Both the position numbers and the translations under genes were made by a program. Positions 25,501 to 32,619 of a stretch of DNA of 64,000 bases are shown piece by piece (the stretch's first letter is position 1; each line of letters starts with the position of its first letter). The notes beneath the pieces are model-generated. The model searched no databases, was not told the origin of the DNA, and was given only the letters and a program-made list of their open reading frames with translations. This stretch comes from Mactra quadrangularis (lineage: Eukaryota; Mollusca; Bivalvia; Venerida; Mactridae): NCBI GenBank assembly GCA_025267735.1, contig CM046307.1:48279395-48343394 (forward strand), read 5' to 3'.

Positions 25501-28500
25501 ATGCTTGCTTGTCATTATAACTAAATGATAAATTAATAACACCATCAATTGTAAGTGCCTGACCATTGTATGCTGTGAGACATGTATTTGTGGATCTAAG
25601 TGGTTTATTGATATTCAACATTGTGTAGGTTGACCTAGGTATAATGTTAACCTGTGCACCAGTATCCACTTTCATACTGATGTCTTTTGAGCATATGTTA
25701 ATGATAGCGAATACCTGATTTGTGGATTTGTTGTGGTGTATTGTATCTACGACAAAATTAGGGGAGGACGAGAACGTTTGGGGAACAAGATCAGACGAGT
25801 TATTTACCTCATTGATACGTTTCTTATCCTTAGTCCTATTCCGACACACTGTCGCGAAATGGTTCATTTTGTCACATATAAAACACTTTTGTCCTTTTGC
25901 AGAACAAATATTGTCACCATGTTTCTTCCCACATTTTCCACATTTCTTCTCCTTCTTAGTAATGTTCCTTTTTACTGCATGAACTTCTGGCTGCTCACTC
26001 ATTGCCTTGCATTGTTCTTCACTGAGTTCATGTGTTCTGGCAATGTCAATACATTTGTCCAGTGTCAAGTCTGATCCTTCATTGATCAGTTTTTCTCTTA
26101 CTAGAGTTGAACTAATCCCAAAAACAATATGATCTCTTAGTAATTCATCATGTCCAATAGGATTATATCCACACTCTTTGATCAACAGCTTCAGTTCAGT
26201 CACAAAACTGTCGAACGACTCTCCGTCTAGTTGTTTTCTCGACTTGAAAATATATCTGTTGTATATGTTATTAGTTTTTGGCTTACAAAACCTCTCAAAA
26301 GACTGAAAATATGCGTCTAATGTTTTTCTTTCATCTTGACTCATTTCAAAAGTAGAGAAAATTTCTCTACCCTTATCACCAATCCAAATCATTAGGTAAT
26401 TACATTTTACTTCTTCTGATTTCCGCTTAAGGGTCCACCAAACATAAAATTGCAATGTTCCTTAAACTTTTTGAATTCCGTTTTTAGATCTCTAGCTTCC
26501 CAAATCATTCTGGGATTAAGTCCAGTATTTACATCCATTGTTTCAAAATAGACTGATAATCACTTTTTTACAGTGTTAAATACACAACTTTAAATCCACA
26601 GAATTTTTTATTTCAAGATAAAGTGTTTAATTTCGTAACAAAAATTAAACTACCACTTCTGACACCATGTAAAGTTCTTGGGTTTCATATAAAACTAGAG
26701 AAGCCAGGTAAAATGATAAGATGATGTTTATTGTAAGAACTATGTTTAGAGAGTGGTCAAATTAGCATGCACAAGGTTATATATTCAACAGGGGTTGTTT
26801 CCCTTTATAACATACATGTATAATGTAACAGGTTCAACCCCAAATCCAAGCATAGATTTTTTTGGGGTTACATGTTCAATCTATATAATGCCATGGTTGA
26901 TGTCCATTCAAATTTGAAATAAGTAAGTAAAACTCAATAAACCATGGACCCATGGTCCAAGCTGAGATCAAACCAACAACCTTCTGAGTCGTAAGCTGAC
27001 ACTCTACCACAGCATCATAAAGGCTAGCTTGAAATTAAGGAAGTACAAGTACTGTATAATGTATCTGCTAAATTTGCATAAGGCAGAATGATAAATGATT
27101 ACCCAGGCCCTCTATATGGAGGTGTTTAGTGTCTACTATCATCATGATAATAATGAAATCTATATTTTATGAGACACAGCTATAACCATCAGACATTTTA
27201 TTCACAAAATATTATACATATATATTTACCTGATTAATGGCCCAGGGCATACTCAACAATGATGTACCCATCATAGTATTCCATAATGAAAATCTGAAAT
27301 ATATATTCTATGTCATTACTTCATGTCAATGTAAATTTATGTCAATTATAAGTACTATATATGAAAAATAAGTTTCACACACTAAAACCTACATAATGTC
27401 TATAGGATATGCATCAAGTAAGGTAAATGATTTATTTTTATTTTGGCTCATTGAGTTCAGAAAACATATTTTCGTGAATCACACAGCCACAATTGAAAAT
27501 GTCAATTCAATTTCTGAGGTCACAAAAGTAGACTAATACTCTGCTTCTTTCATGAACGTAAGATATATTTTTCTAAATATAATGTAACATCATTAATCTT
27601 CAAAGATAAAATTTCTTTTCTTAAAAGATGATGCCATTTGTCTTTATATTTTCATATTTATTGAATAACACGATATTTCACTATCAAGCATCAACAAAAT
27701 AATTATATTCAGCAGATACTAAAACTTACATTGTTATCAAACTAGATTGAGATCCTCTGATTTCTGATGTTATAATAAACACACTGGGAACAACATGATC
27801 TGGCATAGTCTGAAAGTATATACAATAATGTACAGGTATAATAACTTATTCAGTATTTCTATACATAATCATTGTAACCCAATAAAGTTCATGGTTGGAA
27901 CTGGGATTGAACAAACTAGCTTCTTAAGAGGACACTCTACCACATTGAAGGCAAGGGGCTTGAAGGAAAGAGAGTACAAGTGTTGTATCATACCTTTGCT
28001 ACATTATAAAACTTGATACTATTGCAAATCAGTATATTGAAATCTAGGAGTGAAATGTTGTTTATTTGTATTCTTCATTTTAAGAACTACAGGCCAACAT
28101 CTAAGATTAGTTGTAAAAGCATTAAAATTGATTTTCCCAAACCCAAACATCACCTTCAATTTTCTTGAGCACTTGCCCAATACATCTATTTATAATATAG
28201 AAACAGATAAACTCAGGGCTCTAGACAACTTTTGGGGAAAGGTACCCATACCCTCAGGAAGAGGAATTTTGTGTCGATTTAAGAAAAAAAGACAAAATTA
28301 GGGGAAATTGAGTCATGAACTCATCATGAACTAGCCTGACTGTATGAAGTTAGTAATTTTCATTGACCCATGGCTATGGCAGGTTAAGGCAATAACTTTT
28401 GTATAAAAACATCGAAAAAAATAAATTAACAATGTTCAAAATGTTTATATGACAGACCATGTAATAACCGTAGCACAGACAAATTAAATTTGATAAAACT

Positions 28501-31500
28501 ATACTTAATTGTTTCATATGATAAACATCACTTTAAAGTACATAATGATAATTAAGTAATAAACTAACATTGATTATTGTCATCAGATAGTAAAATATCA
28601 ATTTATTTTACAATGATAGTCAAATTAATTGGAAATACATTATGGCTGTAAGCAATAACAATAAGCTATGATTTGCCTGCTTTTATAAACAATTGAAAGA
28701 ACAGTCAGCAAATGAACCAATGTTATATGTAATGACCCTTATTTAATTTAATACATATTTTATTCAATGAATTGGATTGGATAACAGGCATATAATGCCT
28801 ATACACATCCTCTCCATGGTCAAAGTAATACAACATGGTGAGTAAATAGATAAATAAGTAGAAGAAATAAAAGTATACATACATGTAAGTACATTTGCAA
28901 ACAAAAAATCATTATGAGATAATATTATTTTAGGAGTTGATCTGTAAACTACATAAGTAGTAAGTTTTCACTTGATTTACATGTATAAGAAAACCCTTAA
29001 TGACCCTTATACCTCTGCACTTATAATGCTTGCTGTATTTCAGTCAGAATTTTACCTTTGTGGCAAACCTGTTTCTTTATTTCAGCAACTTGCAGTATCA
29101 ACATAAAAGTTTAAAAAATATGACCAGGTTTAACTGACAGTGACTGTACCACAATGAAGTATTCCTAAACTTGAACTGAAAACAAGTCAATTTTATTTAC
29201 AGTGATCAAAGGCCTAGCTGGTAGCACAAAAAATGCAGCAAACAGTATGATGATAATAAACGTTTTACATACCAAGGCACTCCCAGAGCCATCAAGTTTG
29301 CTGTAGTACTTGTATCTACTGATGACAGCAGAGTCATGACCCGAGGAACTACTGGAAGCTCCATAGGAATTGATAGAACTATAGTGTATTGGTTGTCTCA
29401 TACGCTGATCAGATGGTCGACCTGGTGATCTTCCTGGAGACAGCCCCCTGAAATAAAAGTAACACAAAATACTTTGTTAAAGTACTGGTAGTCAACTGCA
29501 ATCAGAGGCTACAGACAACTACTTTCTAAATGGAACCAACTAAATTTTGCTAGGAAATCCAAATAGGCCAAAAAATGATTGGACATAATGTTTTAAAGGC
29601 AGAAAACAACATGATCTTTAGTTCTTTAAGGATCAGTCATAGTACTGATGCAATCAAGATAACTCCTTTAACTAATCTTAAAACATTAACTGGTACTTAA
29701 ACGTTGACCTAGAATCTTAGATACATGTAACTGACACAAGAATGTTAAGTACCGAAGTTATTAGTCATGTTAATGTGATAGTAGTTGAGGTATAAAACAA
29801 GTGTTGTTTGAAATACAATGAACTGTGATTTTCCCCGTAAAATGCATAACAATGCTTAATAAAATGAATGTCTTGAAATATAGTCTAACAGAGTCTGAGG
29901 TTGGTTCCTAATGTCTTACAGTTATCTTTACATGACGATATTTCACATTAAAATCATTGTTAAGAACTTAACACTAATTTAAACAGTCAGGTACAAGCTT
30001 GTAAGCATTATTTTCTATAAACAAATGTATTGCTTCAAGGCATGACTCAGTTAGGTAAGAGTATGTACAACAATATACTAATTTTTTTCTAGTAAACAAT
30101 CCAATAAACTTTAACACTCTACATTCAACTACAAATAATTGTGTCAGATTAATATATTCAGTGATATTAAAACAAATGAAAACAAGATGCAGAGGAACAG
30201 ATAAGGTTTGGGGTGTATTGGGTATTTACTCCCAGTTTTCCAGACAATTGAGTAATGCCATTTGCAATAGAGTGCGTAATTTTTTTTTACTCCAAGATAT
30301 TTTACTGGATTGAGTATTTTCCATTTATATGACGATAAATTGAGTACTAATAAAAAAAACATGGAACTAGGTATGCACAAATATACTTATAAATATTTAT
30401 TGAAGATATTGTAACTAGGACAGCAAGCACCAGTGTTTTTTTTCACAATTTTGGGAATATGTCCCATACCCCTAGAATTGGGAATTTTATCGGCATTTTG
30501 GTTTAAATTGGGAAAATATAATGTCAAGCCAATCGGTAACAATAGCATTCAAAACAATGACTTCAGTTTTTATTCTCCATTCAATTTGATTGTCAGAACT
30601 TTACAAAGCAAGATCTTTCAGACTCTTACTATTAGATGCATGTTCTTTAAGCAATTAACAACAGCCTCAAGCTGGTTATAGTCTAAAGATTTATAATGAC
30701 AACATGTCCTCTTTAGAGGATCCACAAGAGACTGTCGAATCCTATTGCATGAAACAGTTCACATGGAATTCATAATGCTGAAAACCCTTTCAACGGTGGC
30801 TGTTTTGCTTGGAAGAATTTTGCTTTGATCAATCAGACAGAACATTGCAGGAAAATGTTTCAAAGATTTCGCCAGAATTAAGTTCACATGAGTGGAGAAA
30901 TCTACAAAATAATGACTTAATTTGAAAATAACTTTTCTGTATCAAATAACAACTTGTCAGTTATTTGGTTATTTGAAATGCTGATTAATCAACAAACTGT
31001 TTTATTCAACTAACTTTTTGGTTATTCTAACTCTTTGTCATCGATTACCATAATTACATAATGATAATGATAAACACAGTATAGTTATGATAGCATTTTC
31101 AGTATTTTAATTGACTTTAAAAAACATATAATTATGCTTCATTTTTAAAATTACACCAAAACAAATGTTGGCAAGTAAAAAAAAATGTCTGGCATTTTGA
31201 CAGAAAACGGGAACGTAAGTTCGAATTTGTCAGTTCCTGGGGCACTGTTTGCTAAATTAAGAAAAACAAATGAAAAATAATAAGCTTATTACATTAATTA
31301 TGAAGATTTAAGAATGTTTTACTTAATTTGCAATAGCGTGGGTCGCGAAAATATATGACAATAAGTCATCATGATTGAAGGAATTTTATTTTTACGAAAT
31401 ACAATACTAAATTATATATTATAAAATATTTTTGTTGTAAAATAATACAAAACACTATTTATAAAATTTAATTACACAAGACGGTGTTATTGACAATTAT

Positions 31501-32619
31501 CGTCAGTAATTTTAACAAAGAAAAAATGACTTCCTGGGATCGCCGATATCGTTTTTATTAAGTTTTATATATAATACATTTAACAAATTAGGTCACGCTA
31601 GTTTAAGAATACATTTTTCATGACGATTAATTTATATTAGACTCCATGATTACATAATGAGACATTGCAATTATGTCATTGTTATGCTATCAAACATCGA
31701 CAAAGAAAGTGTGAAAAAATGCCGACACATATCTTAAATTGTTTACCTCAATTTCTGCTCAAACTGCAAACACATATTTGTCCTCAAACAAAGGATTAAT
31801 ATTGATTTAATTGCTGCAAACAATTAAAATATATATATGCGCTATTTCCAATGTACTCTGACGTGTATAGGTAAAGGTATATACAGATGTTATCGAGCGT
31901 GTAATCATAAGTCGGCGACTTTATTATCGATTTTGTGACATCCTTGTGCATATATATGTCGGCGAGTTAAACTCCCAGCGTGTGAACGACAATTGAGTTT
32001 TAATGAGATGTAATTGGCATGTAATTGTCGCGTGAAGTTTCATTTTTCGCATCTCTTATCTGACCAGTTTCGATTTTTTATTTACGTTCGATACGCGGCG
32101 ATTTTGAGACTTTATGAGTAAAGGAGTTTTTAATTGGGTTACGATACGCTAATTTTTTATTCTTATAGGGTTTTTGAGATTTTTAATTGCGTATTTACGC
32201 AGATACGCAGCTTAACTGTTCCTCTGCAAGATGAAATAATTTAATTTCGGCCATAAAAATACATTACTTTATAAAATAAACAATTGAGGCTACCAATAAG
32301 GTTAATTTGTGTAACAAATTTGTAATTTTAACACATTTAATAATGACATTTAAGTTTACAGTACCTGCAAAAATGTTTAATTTATCATTAGTATGATTTT
32401 TCTTACAACAAGGAGTAAAATATAAATATTGTTGACAACTTATAAATAAGAATTATTACTTTGTTTACTTATAGTGAAATTATCCGACTACTACGACAGT
32501 ATAGAACATAGTTAAATTGACCAAAAAAAGACGCTAACATACCTTGAATTATCATCCGGATTAAAGGAAGATAACAGTGGACTATTATCATCGTCTGTAT
32601 TGTTAATATTTAAGCTCAT
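1549..32619 (-). CDS. SLC38A9: SLC38A9, lysosomal amino-acid transporter/mTORC1 sensor
   Basis: Sodium-coupled amino-acid transporter family member; known relatives sit in the lysosomal membrane, sense arginine and signal through Ragulator-Rag GTPases. Exons on the minus strand: 32619-32543, 29447-29273, 27809-27730, 27293-27230, 19971-19878, 18485-18315, 17511-17467, 16974-16759, 15837-15733, one of 14725-14619 / 12723-12617 / 11869-11763, then 4963-4859, 4287-4139, 2532-2443, 1720-1549. All junctions are AG/GT and all phases agree; the sum is 1650 nt, 549 aa plus stop (human about 561). The N-terminus carries YKYYSKL and PDHVVP, matching the region that binds Ragulator-Rag. TM1 has WNTMMGTSLLSMPW, the family signature. 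A luminal loop with NHS sequons (exons 7-8) lies between TM3 and TM4, and about 11 membrane helices are visible. The tenth exon exists in three versions, and a receptor gene is nested antisense at 7232-8578. Confidence 0.95.
3630..3730 (+). repeat. SINE family B, fragment
   Basis: Contains GGGCATACTTT and a stretch reading CATTCTCCCACCTACCAATG, matching the body of the fuller copy at 33836-34040. The tRNA-like head is missing, so this is a truncated copy within SLC38A9 intron 12. Confidence 0.6.
3953..4114. mobile_element. hAT-type MITE beside a splice donor
   Basis: 162 bp. The ends are CAGGGTTCGAA and TTCAAGCCCTG (imperfect inverted repeats). The 8-bp flanks CCCATGAA and CCAATGAA match at 7 of 8 positions. 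CAGGG ends with an 8-bp target duplication are typical of hAT elements. The right flank ends about 15 nt inside the intron from the donor of SLC38A9 exon 12 (donor GT at 4137-4138). Internally it has repeated ACTCGCAAA-like words in both orientations. Confidence 0.7.
4390..4690. repeat. Dispersed repeat ending in TATACCCCC
   Basis: Shares its order of words (AGACAAG, GAGACATTGAACAGACAAG, ACAGAACAACCAACTGACC, TATACCCCC end) with 6300-6580 and with the right part of 56995-57436. Noncoding, probably a decayed non-autonomous element in SLC38A9 intron 11. Confidence 0.5.
5165..5450 (-). repeat. tRNA-derived SINE family A, copy 1
   Basis: On the minus strand a tRNA-like head carries a clean B box GGTTCGAATCC (near 5366). 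The body follows, and the 3' end reads ACACAACATTAAACCCAGTA. Related copies are at 15283-15715 (minus) and 33155-33457 (plus). Confidence 0.7.
6300..6595. repeat. Dispersed repeat with poly-C/poly-G end
   Basis: Same family as 4390-4690, with ATATGACTCCTATATACCCCC near its end. It finishes in a run of C, a T-rich spacer and a run of G (about 6556-6590) that can form a short hairpin and would be hard to sequence accurately. Confidence 0.5.
7232..8578 (+). CDS. Nicotinic-receptor-like Cys-loop channel subunit, intronless
   Basis: A 448-aa pentameric ligand-gated ion channel subunit of the plasma membrane. It has a signal peptide (about 1-24), an extracellular ligand domain with the Cys-loop C154-C168 enclosing WPFD, M1 about 233-255, M2 about 264-285, M3 about 293-315, a charged cytoplasmic loop, and M4 about 421-444. 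M2 contains MLSLAVFLGTVADD, close to nicotinic channels. Non-canonical features: no vicinal cysteine pair in loop C (about 211-222), so it is not an alpha-type subunit; tyrosine (Y175) where the loop-B tryptophan is expected; and threonine instead of the usual glutamate at the M2 -1' position. The cytoplasmic loop has a twice-used GGRK segment (364-367, 381-384). The gene is one uninterrupted exon inside an SLC38A9 intron on the opposite strand. An ATTAAA poly(A) candidate lies at 9149-9154. Ligand and ion selectivity cannot be told from sequence. Confidence 0.9.
   Translation: MDLLHKIFLISVIVTLLKIESSKGQYYNNITDLQTTLLSSYNTDIRPVINQSDVLNVNLTLAVFKMPMVDSVQGSIIMGLQFFVEWKDELITWNPADYEGTNQTVISASKVFTPKVCLTNSFEFDTLTGDFMSVKYSYDGSAFFTPGAITSLTCNLFVKYWPFDKQVCTVSAYVYGFDSTQISLTRSNPAVITTGFEQNGAWLVDTDSFESQLDNTYYFTQVIYTFEMKRQSLYYVLTILLPIKVLIFLTGVVLFLPNDAGTRSGFTLTIMLSLAVFLGTVADDIPKGSDPVPLFCIYLLLGISFTSIMTVIAVLNARIYVRSTDIPVSKFYKKLVRFSRIRQNQVDNPKGEREMTSYDQEEKGGRKTSHIAIAYEQELKGGRKGPQLVTPSTTHSNDDNDDDNYDNVTWEEVANAIDRLLMIGLIFTAYIPSILWVLFIAVLSHHNH
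8579..9339. other. 3' flank of the receptor gene, nothing else seen
   Basis: AT-rich sequence, probably the 3' untranslated region of the receptor gene. No poly-A tract directly follows the stop codon, so a retrocopy tail is not visible. Confidence 0.4.
9340..9735 (-). mobile_element. MITE with CAATCTG ends, inverted copy
   Basis: The reverse complement of this segment aligns end to end with 16197-16583, sharing GATCTAAAATTTT, the TCATGAATATTATGATGAGA region (orientation reversed) and the GATATCTGTTTAC end. Flanking 9-mers CATGAAGTA and CATAAAGAA agree at 6 of 9 positions, an eroded 9-bp target duplication. Confidence 0.7.
9736..11412. other. Intronic DNA, mostly featureless
   Basis: Part of the 6.8-kb intron between SLC38A9 exons 10c and 11. 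A short fragment of the CAATCTG-type MITE (TGGTTAAAACCAGATCTAAA) is at about 10768-10795. No gene or structured repeat was otherwise recognised. Confidence 0.4.
11413..11605 (+). repeat. tRNA-Arg-like SINE with A-rich tail
   Basis: The head looks like an arginine tRNA with a TCG anticodon loop (CTGACTTCGAATC). Box A is TGGCATAGTGG (11423-11433) and box B is GGTTCGAACCC (11463-11473). A non-tRNA body of about 100 bp follows, then an A run and a TA repeat. The body and tail identify it as a SINE and not a functional tRNA gene. Confidence 0.8.
11763..11869 (-). CDS. SLC38A9: SLC38A9 alternative TM6 exon, version c
   Basis: 107 nt, entered in phase 1 and left in phase 0. It encodes the core FPYLSGISALAYFVQN and ends QKHPENT. 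The acceptor is TATTACAG and the donor GTGAGT. It is homologous along its whole length to 12617-12723 and 14619-14725 and to TM6 of vertebrate SLC38A9. It is the last of the three in transcription order. Using two copies, or none, breaks the reading frame. Confidence 0.9.
12617..12723 (-). CDS. SLC38A9: SLC38A9 alternative TM6 exon, version b
   Basis: 107 nt with the same phases as the other two versions. It encodes the core FPACTGVAGLAYMCQN and ends QKYKENL. The acceptor is TCTTCAG and the donor GTGAGT. It is the most divergent version: it changes the residues after the conserved QN (SLMAT in place of CVLSI or CVCAV) and lacks the proline before the final EN. The open frame and both splice sites are intact. 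Confidence 0.88.
13911..14015. repeat. 105-nt near-perfect hairpin
   Basis: The 40-nt arms at 13911-13950 and 13976-14015 are complementary with only a few mismatches and are separated by a 25-nt loop. The core is GAATTCATAGAAAC / GTTTCTATGAATTC. It is probably a small MITE. It lies in the intron between alternative exons 10a and 10b. Confidence 0.75.
14168..14213. repeat. Two tandem 23-bp units
   Basis: A 23-bp unit containing the palindrome AGTTTCAATTCTGAAACT occurs twice head to tail (14168-14190 and 14191-14213), identical in both copies. It sits in the intron upstream of alternative exon 10b. Confidence 0.8.
14619..14725 (-). CDS. SLC38A9: SLC38A9 alternative TM6 exon, version a
   Basis: 107 nt, phase 1 to phase 0. 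It encodes the core FPALTGVAALACFVQN and ends QKCPENN. The acceptor is TACTTCAG and the donor GTGAGT. It is first of the three in transcription order, and its ENN end is like the vertebrate protein. It joins exon 9 (15837-15733) and exon 11 (4963-4859) in frame, giving residues 343-378. Confidence 0.9.
15283..15715 (-). repeat. SINE family A, copy 2, split by a MITE
   Basis: Matches 5165-5450 through AGGTTATTCTACAGCATCCA, CACAAGGCCGGAAA and ATGGAGGAAAATTGAC. The alignment is broken at 15536 by the 144-bp TA element and resumes at about 15683 with CCAAATGTGCTACAG, equivalent to the tRNA-like head of copy 1. Confidence 0.7.
15537..15680. mobile_element. 144-bp TA-flanked MITE, copy 2
   Basis: Starts TTGTTCGTTTTTTCTC and ends AAAAAATGAACAA. 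TA flanks both sides. It is the same length as the copy at 47-190, with the asymmetric centre inverted relative to it. It lies inside a SINE, which shows the insertion point exactly. Confidence 0.85.
16197..16583 (+). mobile_element. 387-bp MITE with 9-bp target duplication
   Basis: The ends are CAATCTGATT and ACGCAGATTG. Perfect direct repeats TAACAAGAA lie outside both ends (16188-16196 and 16584-16592). A 9-bp duplication with short terminal repeats suggests a Mutator-like (MULE) transposase. Related copies are at 9340-9735 (inverted) and, as an internally deleted fragment, at 38076-38165. Confidence 0.8.
17040..17126. repeat. Three tandem 29-bp units
   Basis: Units starting TTTCATAATTCTG repeat at 17040, 17069 and 17098 with a few substitutions. 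A related single unit lies near 17990-18015. It is within SLC38A9 intron 7 and noncoding. Confidence 0.75.
18532..18906. mobile_element. pogo/Tc1-like MITE, copy 1
   Basis: The ends are CAGTATAACCTCTACAGAG and the inverted CTAGAGAGGTTGTACTG, flanked by TA on both sides. It is related to 19668-19840, and both carry AGCTTTTGATATTTCCT. Noncoding, in SLC38A9 intron 5. Confidence 0.65.
19668..19840. mobile_element. pogo/Tc1-like MITE, copy 2
   Basis: The ends are CAGTATAACCTCTACAGA and CACAAGAGGTTGTACTG. It is shorter than the copy at 18532-18906 but keeps the same terminal and internal words. TA is present on the right flank only. Confidence 0.6.
20005..20307 (-). pseudogene. LINE 3' end fragment with (ATG)n tail
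   Basis: The minus strand encodes the C-terminal end of a non-LTR retrotransposon reverse-transcriptase protein. GRPKMTWKQLTERDRREW and a preceding WYGHV-like segment are visible but lie in different frames, so at least one frameshift is present. The last codons are followed by ATG triplets (20005-20023), the kind of short-repeat tail seen on some LINE clades. It is a 5'-truncated dead copy. Confidence 0.7.
20543..22179. mobile_element. 1.6-kb element full of GTACAC-type subterminal repeats
   Basis: The ends are TTCCCTTACC and GGTAAGGGAA, inverted repeats that extend weakly further in. Both outer halves (20543-20970 and about 21720-22160) contain many copies, in both orientations, of words like GTACACAGCATGTAC and GTGTACTTGAAACGTAC. 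The centre (about 20980-21700) is plain AT-rich DNA. No long coding frame is seen. This looks like a non-autonomous DNA transposon whose subterminal repeats could bind a transposase. No clear target duplication was found. Confidence 0.6.
22182..22250 (+). repeat. Left half of a SINE split by the LTR element
   Basis: A tRNA-like segment running up to TTGTGGGTTC, continued at 26831-26900 after the LTR element as GGTTCAACCCC. Joined, the two parts make a B-box-like GGTTCAACCCC. A relative in inverse orientation is at 26945-27050. Confidence 0.6.
22251..22413 (-). repeat. 3' LTR
   Basis: 163 bp, identical base for base to 26668-26830. It begins (minus strand) TGTTACATTATACATG and ends AACTTTACA. 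Confidence 0.95.
22414..22426 (-). other. Polypurine tract
   Basis: The minus strand reads AAAAGAAAGGAGA immediately before the 3' LTR, the expected plus-strand primer position for reverse transcription. Confidence 0.8.
22601..26455 (-). CDS. gag-pol polyprotein of the LTR element
   Basis: A 1284-codon frame. In order: gag; two CCHC zinc knuckles (C172-C184 and C191-C204); aspartic protease VDTGA (D263); reverse transcriptase with FDARSGYW (D480) and IVDD (D542, D543; the usual first Tyr is Ile); RNase H (D691, TDHKP near 752-756); integrase zinc finger (H907, H910, C940, C943) and catalytic D971, D1024, E1060. No chromodomain is seen. Nothing in the frame is interrupted. The true gag start is probably the ATG at 26538, in another frame. 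That frame stops at 26407 after 43 codons, so a single-base frameshift near 26418-26424 (an A3 run) separates the first gag residues from the rest. Apart from this the element looks intact. Confidence 0.92.
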   Translation of the reverse strand: MQFYVWWTLKRKSEEVKCNYLMIWIGDKGREIFSTFEMSQDERKTLDAYFQSFERFCKPKTNNIYNRYIFKSRKQLDGESFDSFVTELKLLIKECGYNPIGHDELLRDHIVFGISSTLVREKLINEGSDLTLDKCIDIARTHELSEEQCKAMSEQPEVHAVKRNITKKEKKCGKCGKKHGDNICSAKGQKCFICDKMNHFATVCRNRTKDKKRINEVNNSSDLVPQTFSSSPNFVVDTIHHNKSTNQVFAIINICSKDISMKVDTGAQVNIIPRSTYTMLNINKPLRSTNTCLTAYNGQALTIDGVINLSFSYNDKQAFDEFYIVDTTSSPILGLHACLKLNMIKLVETLSTTCPLTKEILLKELPDIFTGIGQLPGESEIQIRDDASPTVHPPRRVPFSIIDKLKTELDRMENLNIIAKVTEPTAWVNSLVTVEKADGSLRVCLDPKDLNEAIKRPHYPNKMLDDILPDLREATVFSKFDARSGYWSIQLTDKSSYLTTFNSPFGRYRFLRLPFGINCANDLFQQKMDQCLENLTGVRTIVDDIVVYGKDQVTHDRNLEQLLLRCRAMGIKLNPDKTEIGKTEIPFFGHVLTSKGLKMDPAKVKAIKDMPDPTCKSELQTVLGMVTYLQRFAPNLSEITTPLRQLLSKDALFTWDTPQKQAFEKIKSIITECPGPVLAYFDPSKEITLQLDASKYGLAAVLLQDDRPVSFASKALTPTEINYGQIEKELYAILFGCKKYHQYVYGRRIRCQTDHKPLLAVFKKALHSAPPRLQRMLLQLQKYDIELVFVPGKNIPLADTLSRKFLPDTCPDIADGLDAQVHAIMSNLPVSDQKMEQIRTETMNDPQMKLLMQVISEGWSNDRSECPKSLLDFWNYRDELTVVDNIIIKGLKILIPKSLRPLMLQKVHEAHLGIEKCTQRAREILFWPCMNEDIKSMVLKCPICIEHRPSNAKEPLNPSIIPDRPWQICATDLFHWNDNDYVLLVDAYSKYFEVSTLSNTKSNTVINKLKSYFSRHGIPEIVHSDNGPQYSSEEFQVFVKHYDFKHTTSSPGHSSGNGLAEITVKTIKALFTKAKQSGNDPYLALLEYRNTPLSCGKSPSQLLMSRQLRSTLPVISGQLKPQIPDEQIIRDKITNTKEKSKFYHDRTSKILKPLNIGEGVRIKWGKQWKPAIVQKQFHDLSYLVETENGGQYRRNRKHLLKSNENITFKKSQVQFKETEITPQNPLISEQDISSRTSVQQKDTETSPGGQLTPNIEIDTPEPNGPVPYITRSGRVIKKPQRLSL
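26407..26538 (-). pseudogene. 5' end of gag, separated by a frameshift
   Basis: The minus-strand ATG at 26538 opens 43 codons starting MDVNTGLNPR, then TAA at 26407. The end overlaps the start of the long gag-pol frame in a different phase. The shift is in a short A run and could be a real mutation or an assembly error. Confidence 0.7.
26653..26667 (-). other. Primer-binding site, tRNA-Leu type
   Basis: TGGTGTCAGAAGTGG directly abuts the 5' LTR on the minus strand. It is complementary to the 3' end (including CCA) of a leucine tRNA of the CAA-anticodon type, recalled from the conserved tRNA sequence. Confidence 0.8.
26668..26830 (-). repeat. 5' LTR
   Basis: 163 bp, identical to 22251-22413. 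TGT...ACA ends. The following GGTTC at 26831-26835 is the target duplication. Confidence 0.95.
26831..27050. repeat. SINE halves, right half plus inverted relative
   Basis: 26831-26900 continues the SINE interrupted by the LTR element. 26945-27050 is a relative on the minus strand; both contain GCTAGC near their heads and AGAAGGTTGT or GAAGGTTGT before the B box. Another copy, also minus, is at about 27885-27990. Confidence 0.55.
27885..27990 (-). repeat. SINE, same family as 26945-27050
   Basis: Plus-strand words GGGATTGAACAAAC, ACACTCTACCACA and GAGTACAAGTGTTGTA correspond in order to GAGATCAAACCAAC, ACACTCTACCACA and AAGTACAAGTACTGTA of the copy at 26945-27050. Confidence 0.55.
28215..28315. 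repeat. hAT-like repeat fragment
   Basis: Begins with CAGGGCTCTAGACAACTTTTGG and continues through CCATACCCTCAGG. Similar words (CCCATACCCCTAG, GGGAATTTTATCGGC) are at 30430-30545. Noncoding, in SLC38A9 intron 2. Confidence 0.35.
30430..30545. repeat. hAT-like repeat fragment
   Basis: Partner of 28215-28315 through CCCATACCCCTAGAATTGGG. Noncoding, in SLC38A9 intron 1. Confidence 0.35.
31140..31850 (+). repeat. Noncoding repeat related to 51800-52800
   Basis: Collinear words are shared with the interior of the element at 50818-53189: GCGTGGGTCGCGAAAATA, GATCGCCGATA(T/G)CG, TAGACTCCATGAT and CAAACAAAGGATTAATATTG. It is in SLC38A9 intron 1, under 1 kb from the promoter. The outer ends could not be defined. 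Confidence 0.65.

Larger units (their letters stand above)
22251..26830 (-). mobile_element. Mag-lineage (Steamer-like) LTR retrotransposon
   Basis: A 4580-bp Ty3/gypsy element inserted in SLC38A9 intron 4, in the same orientation as the host gene. It has two identical 163-bp LTRs with TG...CA ends and 5-bp target duplications GGTTC at 22246-22250 and 26831-26835. The primer-binding site matches the 3' end of tRNA-Leu, there is a purine tract before the 3' LTR, and one gag-pol reading frame. The size, short LTRs, Leu-type primer and single frame resemble the bivalve Steamer element. Lineage assignment comes from layout and motifs, not from a tree. Confidence 0.92.
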
